Assembly (NCBI GenBank): GCA_002633005.1
Contig: NMRA01000334.1
Coordinates: 432,300-492,146 of the forward strand
From: Phoronis australis
Taxonomy: Eukaryota; Phoronida; Phoronidae
Reading direction: 5' to 3'
Length of the DNA: 59,847 nucleotides
Both the position numbers and the translations under genes were made by a program. This document shows, in pieces, positions 57,765 through 59,847 of the stretch (its first letter is position 1; the number at the start of each line of letters is the position of its first letter). Under the pieces are notes generated by a model that was given only the letters and a program-made list of their open reading frames with translations, made no database searches and was not told where the DNA came from.

Positions 57765-59443
57765 CTGAAACAAATTGAGAATAGTGTTGAATAACAGGTT
57801 GGGAACAGCCAGTGGAATCAGAAAATAAAAAAAAAAATTGAAAAAGGAATTTATCTGGAGAAAGCAAAATCTAAGTTTCCAAATAACAACTTGTACTGTG
57901 CAATTTTGAAAAGCATACATATCAGTTACAAGTACATAGGTCTGACTCAAGAAACTTACTGACAGTTATTTATTTGGATATAATTGTGTGATGGTCCCAA
58001 AAACGAGCCATGAAACAAGGCGAATTAACAGTTTTTGTTTTCTACACCTGTAATGTCGTAGTATTGTTTAGTGAGGTTTGTACCCGGGAGAACCGACAAA
58101 TGCTCCCAAGCATTGAAATCACACTCATTTTGACTACGGAGCAATTTGAGACCAATTTCACAATGACCTGAACTAAAACTTAGGTTTTGAATAGAAGGCA
58201 ATTGTCTAATGATGCTGAAATCAACCACTTTACTATAATTTATCTTATATCGAAATTTAACCTGTTTTCTTACACATGTATGTAGCACTCAATGGCTGCG
58301 CTTGATTGATTTCATCGGTTCAACTGGCTAAGACACCCGATTGGTTCCTACATGATGACTTCTGGCTTACAGACCAATCAGATGTCTTCGCCAGTGCATC
58401 AAGTGCCACCTATAAAACTTGGAATCGCTGAATGCACCAGACGTCACATAACAAGGGCCCCACCTGGGGAGCCTGCGAATTTCCCAAACTGCAAACACAC
58501 GTCTGGTTAATAGTAGGAAAGAAAACAAAATAATGAAACATGTTAAGAGCCCCGTTGCTTTCATAATATGGTCATGTAGCTAGATAACAAATTCTTCTCG
58601 TTAAACTCTACTGCATTATGCATCAGCAAATCTTGGTCAGTCAGCAACAGAGTTTTACAGTGACGTAGAGGACAGCATATTTTTACAGTCACTCTATTAC
58701 AAATATCCATCACCGTACCACGACTGAATCCTCATTGGCTCCGGAGACTGAGGCATCGTCAAAGTTGTACCATTCCCCATCCATGTTATTTTTGGCAAAC
58801 GCCGTGTCTGAAAGAATGAGACACAACAATAAGCAATCTGACATTTCTTTAACAAAGGGCAGAAACTCATTCTGCCCCTGTTCCTTTACTAAGAGTTACA
58901 TTGAGCGCTGTTTAGGTAAATACGAGTATTGTCCTGGGACATCACGCTTGATATAATGGCAAGTGTCAATGTTTTGAACTTAATTTTGTAGGCCACAACA
59001 CATGGGTCATGAACTAGGGTCAATAAACACTTTTTATTTTCTATAGTGGTCGGAATGGAAGTTGGAAGTGATAAATTATGCTACATAAACATTTTATCTT
59101 ACTTTAAAGTTGACCATTATTGACCCGTTGATGCAGCACTCAGTTTAATTTAACAGTGATGCAACTCCAGGATGCAACTTTAAATGAAATCAAAAAGTTA
59201 AATTCTACATTAAAGCACTGAACACTTGTCCAGTGCAAACCTTGAATATGCAAGTGATTCACGCGAGTTACAGTAAGCGTCCACTTGGTTCAAGTGATTC
59301 TGAATTTCATTTGCTAAAGCTACGTGAAATACGTACAATGACCACCACCCATTCCACCAAAGTGATTGGATACAGCAATCAGATCGTACACTAGCGACTT
59401 CTGGTGGTTGTTGTTGATAACCCACTTCTTCATACTTAGTGAC
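57576..59443 (-). CDS. USP15: ubiquitin carboxyl-terminal hydrolase, USP4/11/15 type, C-terminal three exons
   Basis: Cysteine protease that removes ubiquitin from proteins. Minus-strand exons 59337-59443, 58719-58807 and 57576-57764 join in phase and encode the end of the USP catalytic domain. In order: [20 protein letters not shown], which contains the catalytic His; [19 protein letters not shown], the box with the Asp/Asn side of the active site; and GYVLVYQRR, the last strand. A low-complexity acidic tail ends [10 protein letters not shown]. The GGMGGGHYTAFAKN box and the MDTN terminus match the USP4/USP11/USP15 subfamily, whose C-terminal tails end this way. The Cys box, DUSP and ubiquitin-like domains would lie in exons beyond 59847. 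Which of the three vertebrate paralogues is closest cannot be decided; an invertebrate single orthologue is likely. Confidence 0.93.
58719..58807 (-). CDS. USP15: USP exon n-1
   Basis: An 89-base exon between acceptor CATTCTTTCAG and donor GTACGG. It completes the Tyr codon of GGGHY and encodes [20 protein letters not shown], then SGANEDSVV. Confidence 0.93.
59337..59443 (-). CDS. USP15: USP exon n-2 (catalytic His)
   Basis: A 107-base exon between acceptor TTCTCTTTCAG and donor GTACGT. Encodes [20 protein letters not shown], then [15 protein letters not shown]. Phase 1 at the 3' end, matching the next exon. Confidence 0.93.
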
Positions 59444-59459
59444 CTGAAAGAGAATTGTG

Positions 59460-59847
59460 AGACCCTTACTTAACCAAAATACAAAAAGTATTAAGGAAAA
59501 TTTGAAATAAATCAGAACTCAACACCTGGAAAGAAAAATTAGTCTTTAGCCAACTTTGACGAAGAGTACAGTGTATGTGGAAGAACGATCATTTACTGAG
59601 ATTGTCAGCAAAAGGAAAATTACATCTGCAATACACCATATGAAGGTCAGTATGGAAAAGATGGAGAGTGAAAGACAGAAAATGCAGGAGAGGAGACGCA
59701 GGTAGAAGAAAAGAGGTGAAATGGTAAAAGGGGAGAGGAATGGGAAGGCCAGAGGCAAGGAAGAAGGGGTGGGAAGGAGAGTGCAGGATAGAAGGTGCAG
59801 GGAAGAGGCAGGAAAGAGAAGAGGGGGAAGGAGGGGAGAGATGGGAA
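59460..59847 (-). other. USP intron with purine-rich (pyrimidine-rich on the minus strand) tract
   Basis: From about 59640 to the window end the plus strand is almost all A and G, with GGAGAG/GAAGGGG-type units. Low complexity; no coding meaning. Splicing from an upstream exon is implied but not seen. Confidence 0.7.

Noticed and set aside
1-59847. CRISPR arrays, operons, phage or bacterial defence genes
   Set aside because: None seen. The tandem arrays lack spacer-repeat structure and the coding loci have spliceosomal introns, so the window is eukaryotic.

Overview
This is a gene-poor, repeat-rich piece of a metazoan nuclear genome. The evidence is GT-AG introns whose phases match across exons, a histamine-H1-type GPCR, a USP4/11/15-type deubiquitinase, several non-LTR retrotransposon fossils, many foldback and MITE-like repeats, and one assembly gap (N, 34604-34892). 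Single-copy DNA is AT-rich. The palindrome GTACATGTAC occurs at least nine times. The set suggests a marine invertebrate, possibly an invertebrate deuterostome, but the sequence alone does not fix the taxon. There are no operons, CRISPR arrays or prokaryotic features.

Three protein-coding loci are well supported. (1) 2627-4018 (+): the terminal coding exon of an H1-like histamine receptor. It carries TM2 to TM7; the exon for the N terminus and TM1 is not seen. (2) 29292-35301 (-): a four-exon gene assembled here from short exons. It encodes a predicted 120-residue secreted protein with a signal peptide, six consecutive arginines, one canonical EF-hand loop split across an exon junction, and an acidic tail. 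The N gap lies in its first intron and a LINE fossil in its second. (3) 57576-59443 (-): the last three coding exons of a USP4/11/15 orthologue, including the catalytic-His box, followed by a 3' UTR of about 0.9 kb with a poly(A) signal near 56680.

Layout. 1-2.6 kb is intergenic with one dispersed repeat. 2.6-4.1 kb is the GPCR. 4.3-4.9 kb is a large foldback element. 5.07-6.75 kb is a tandem-structured non-coding repeat rich in CTCF-like motifs, with a second copy at 26.9-28.0 kb. 7.07-10.57 kb is an antisense LINE with EN and RT domains. 11.2-11.4 kb is a foldback array. 12.7-13.5 kb holds a hAT-like MITE in degenerate repeats. 16.4-17.3 kb has a hairpin and a tRNA-like repeat, the latter with an inverted copy at 55.7-56.1 kb. 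20.53-25.31 kb is a 4.8-kb TTAA-flanked DNA transposon (Kolobok-like) with decayed THAP and Cys-rich coding pieces. 26-29 kb holds short tandem repeats and the second CTCF-motif element. 29.3-35.3 kb is the EF-hand gene. 39.3-39.9 kb is a second LINE 3' end. 39.9-44.3 kb and 45.5-52.9 kb are two interrupted segmental duplications. 50.5-51.3 kb has a dense cluster of NRF1/ETS/YY1-like motifs followed by a five-unit palindromic array. 56.6-59.8 kb is the deubiquitinase.

The loci do not form a pathway. The candidates most worth following up are the undescribed EF-hand secreted gene, the CTCF-motif repeat family, the TTAA transposon, the promoter-like cluster at 50.5 kb, and the Trp-to-Phe toggle change in the H1-like receptor.
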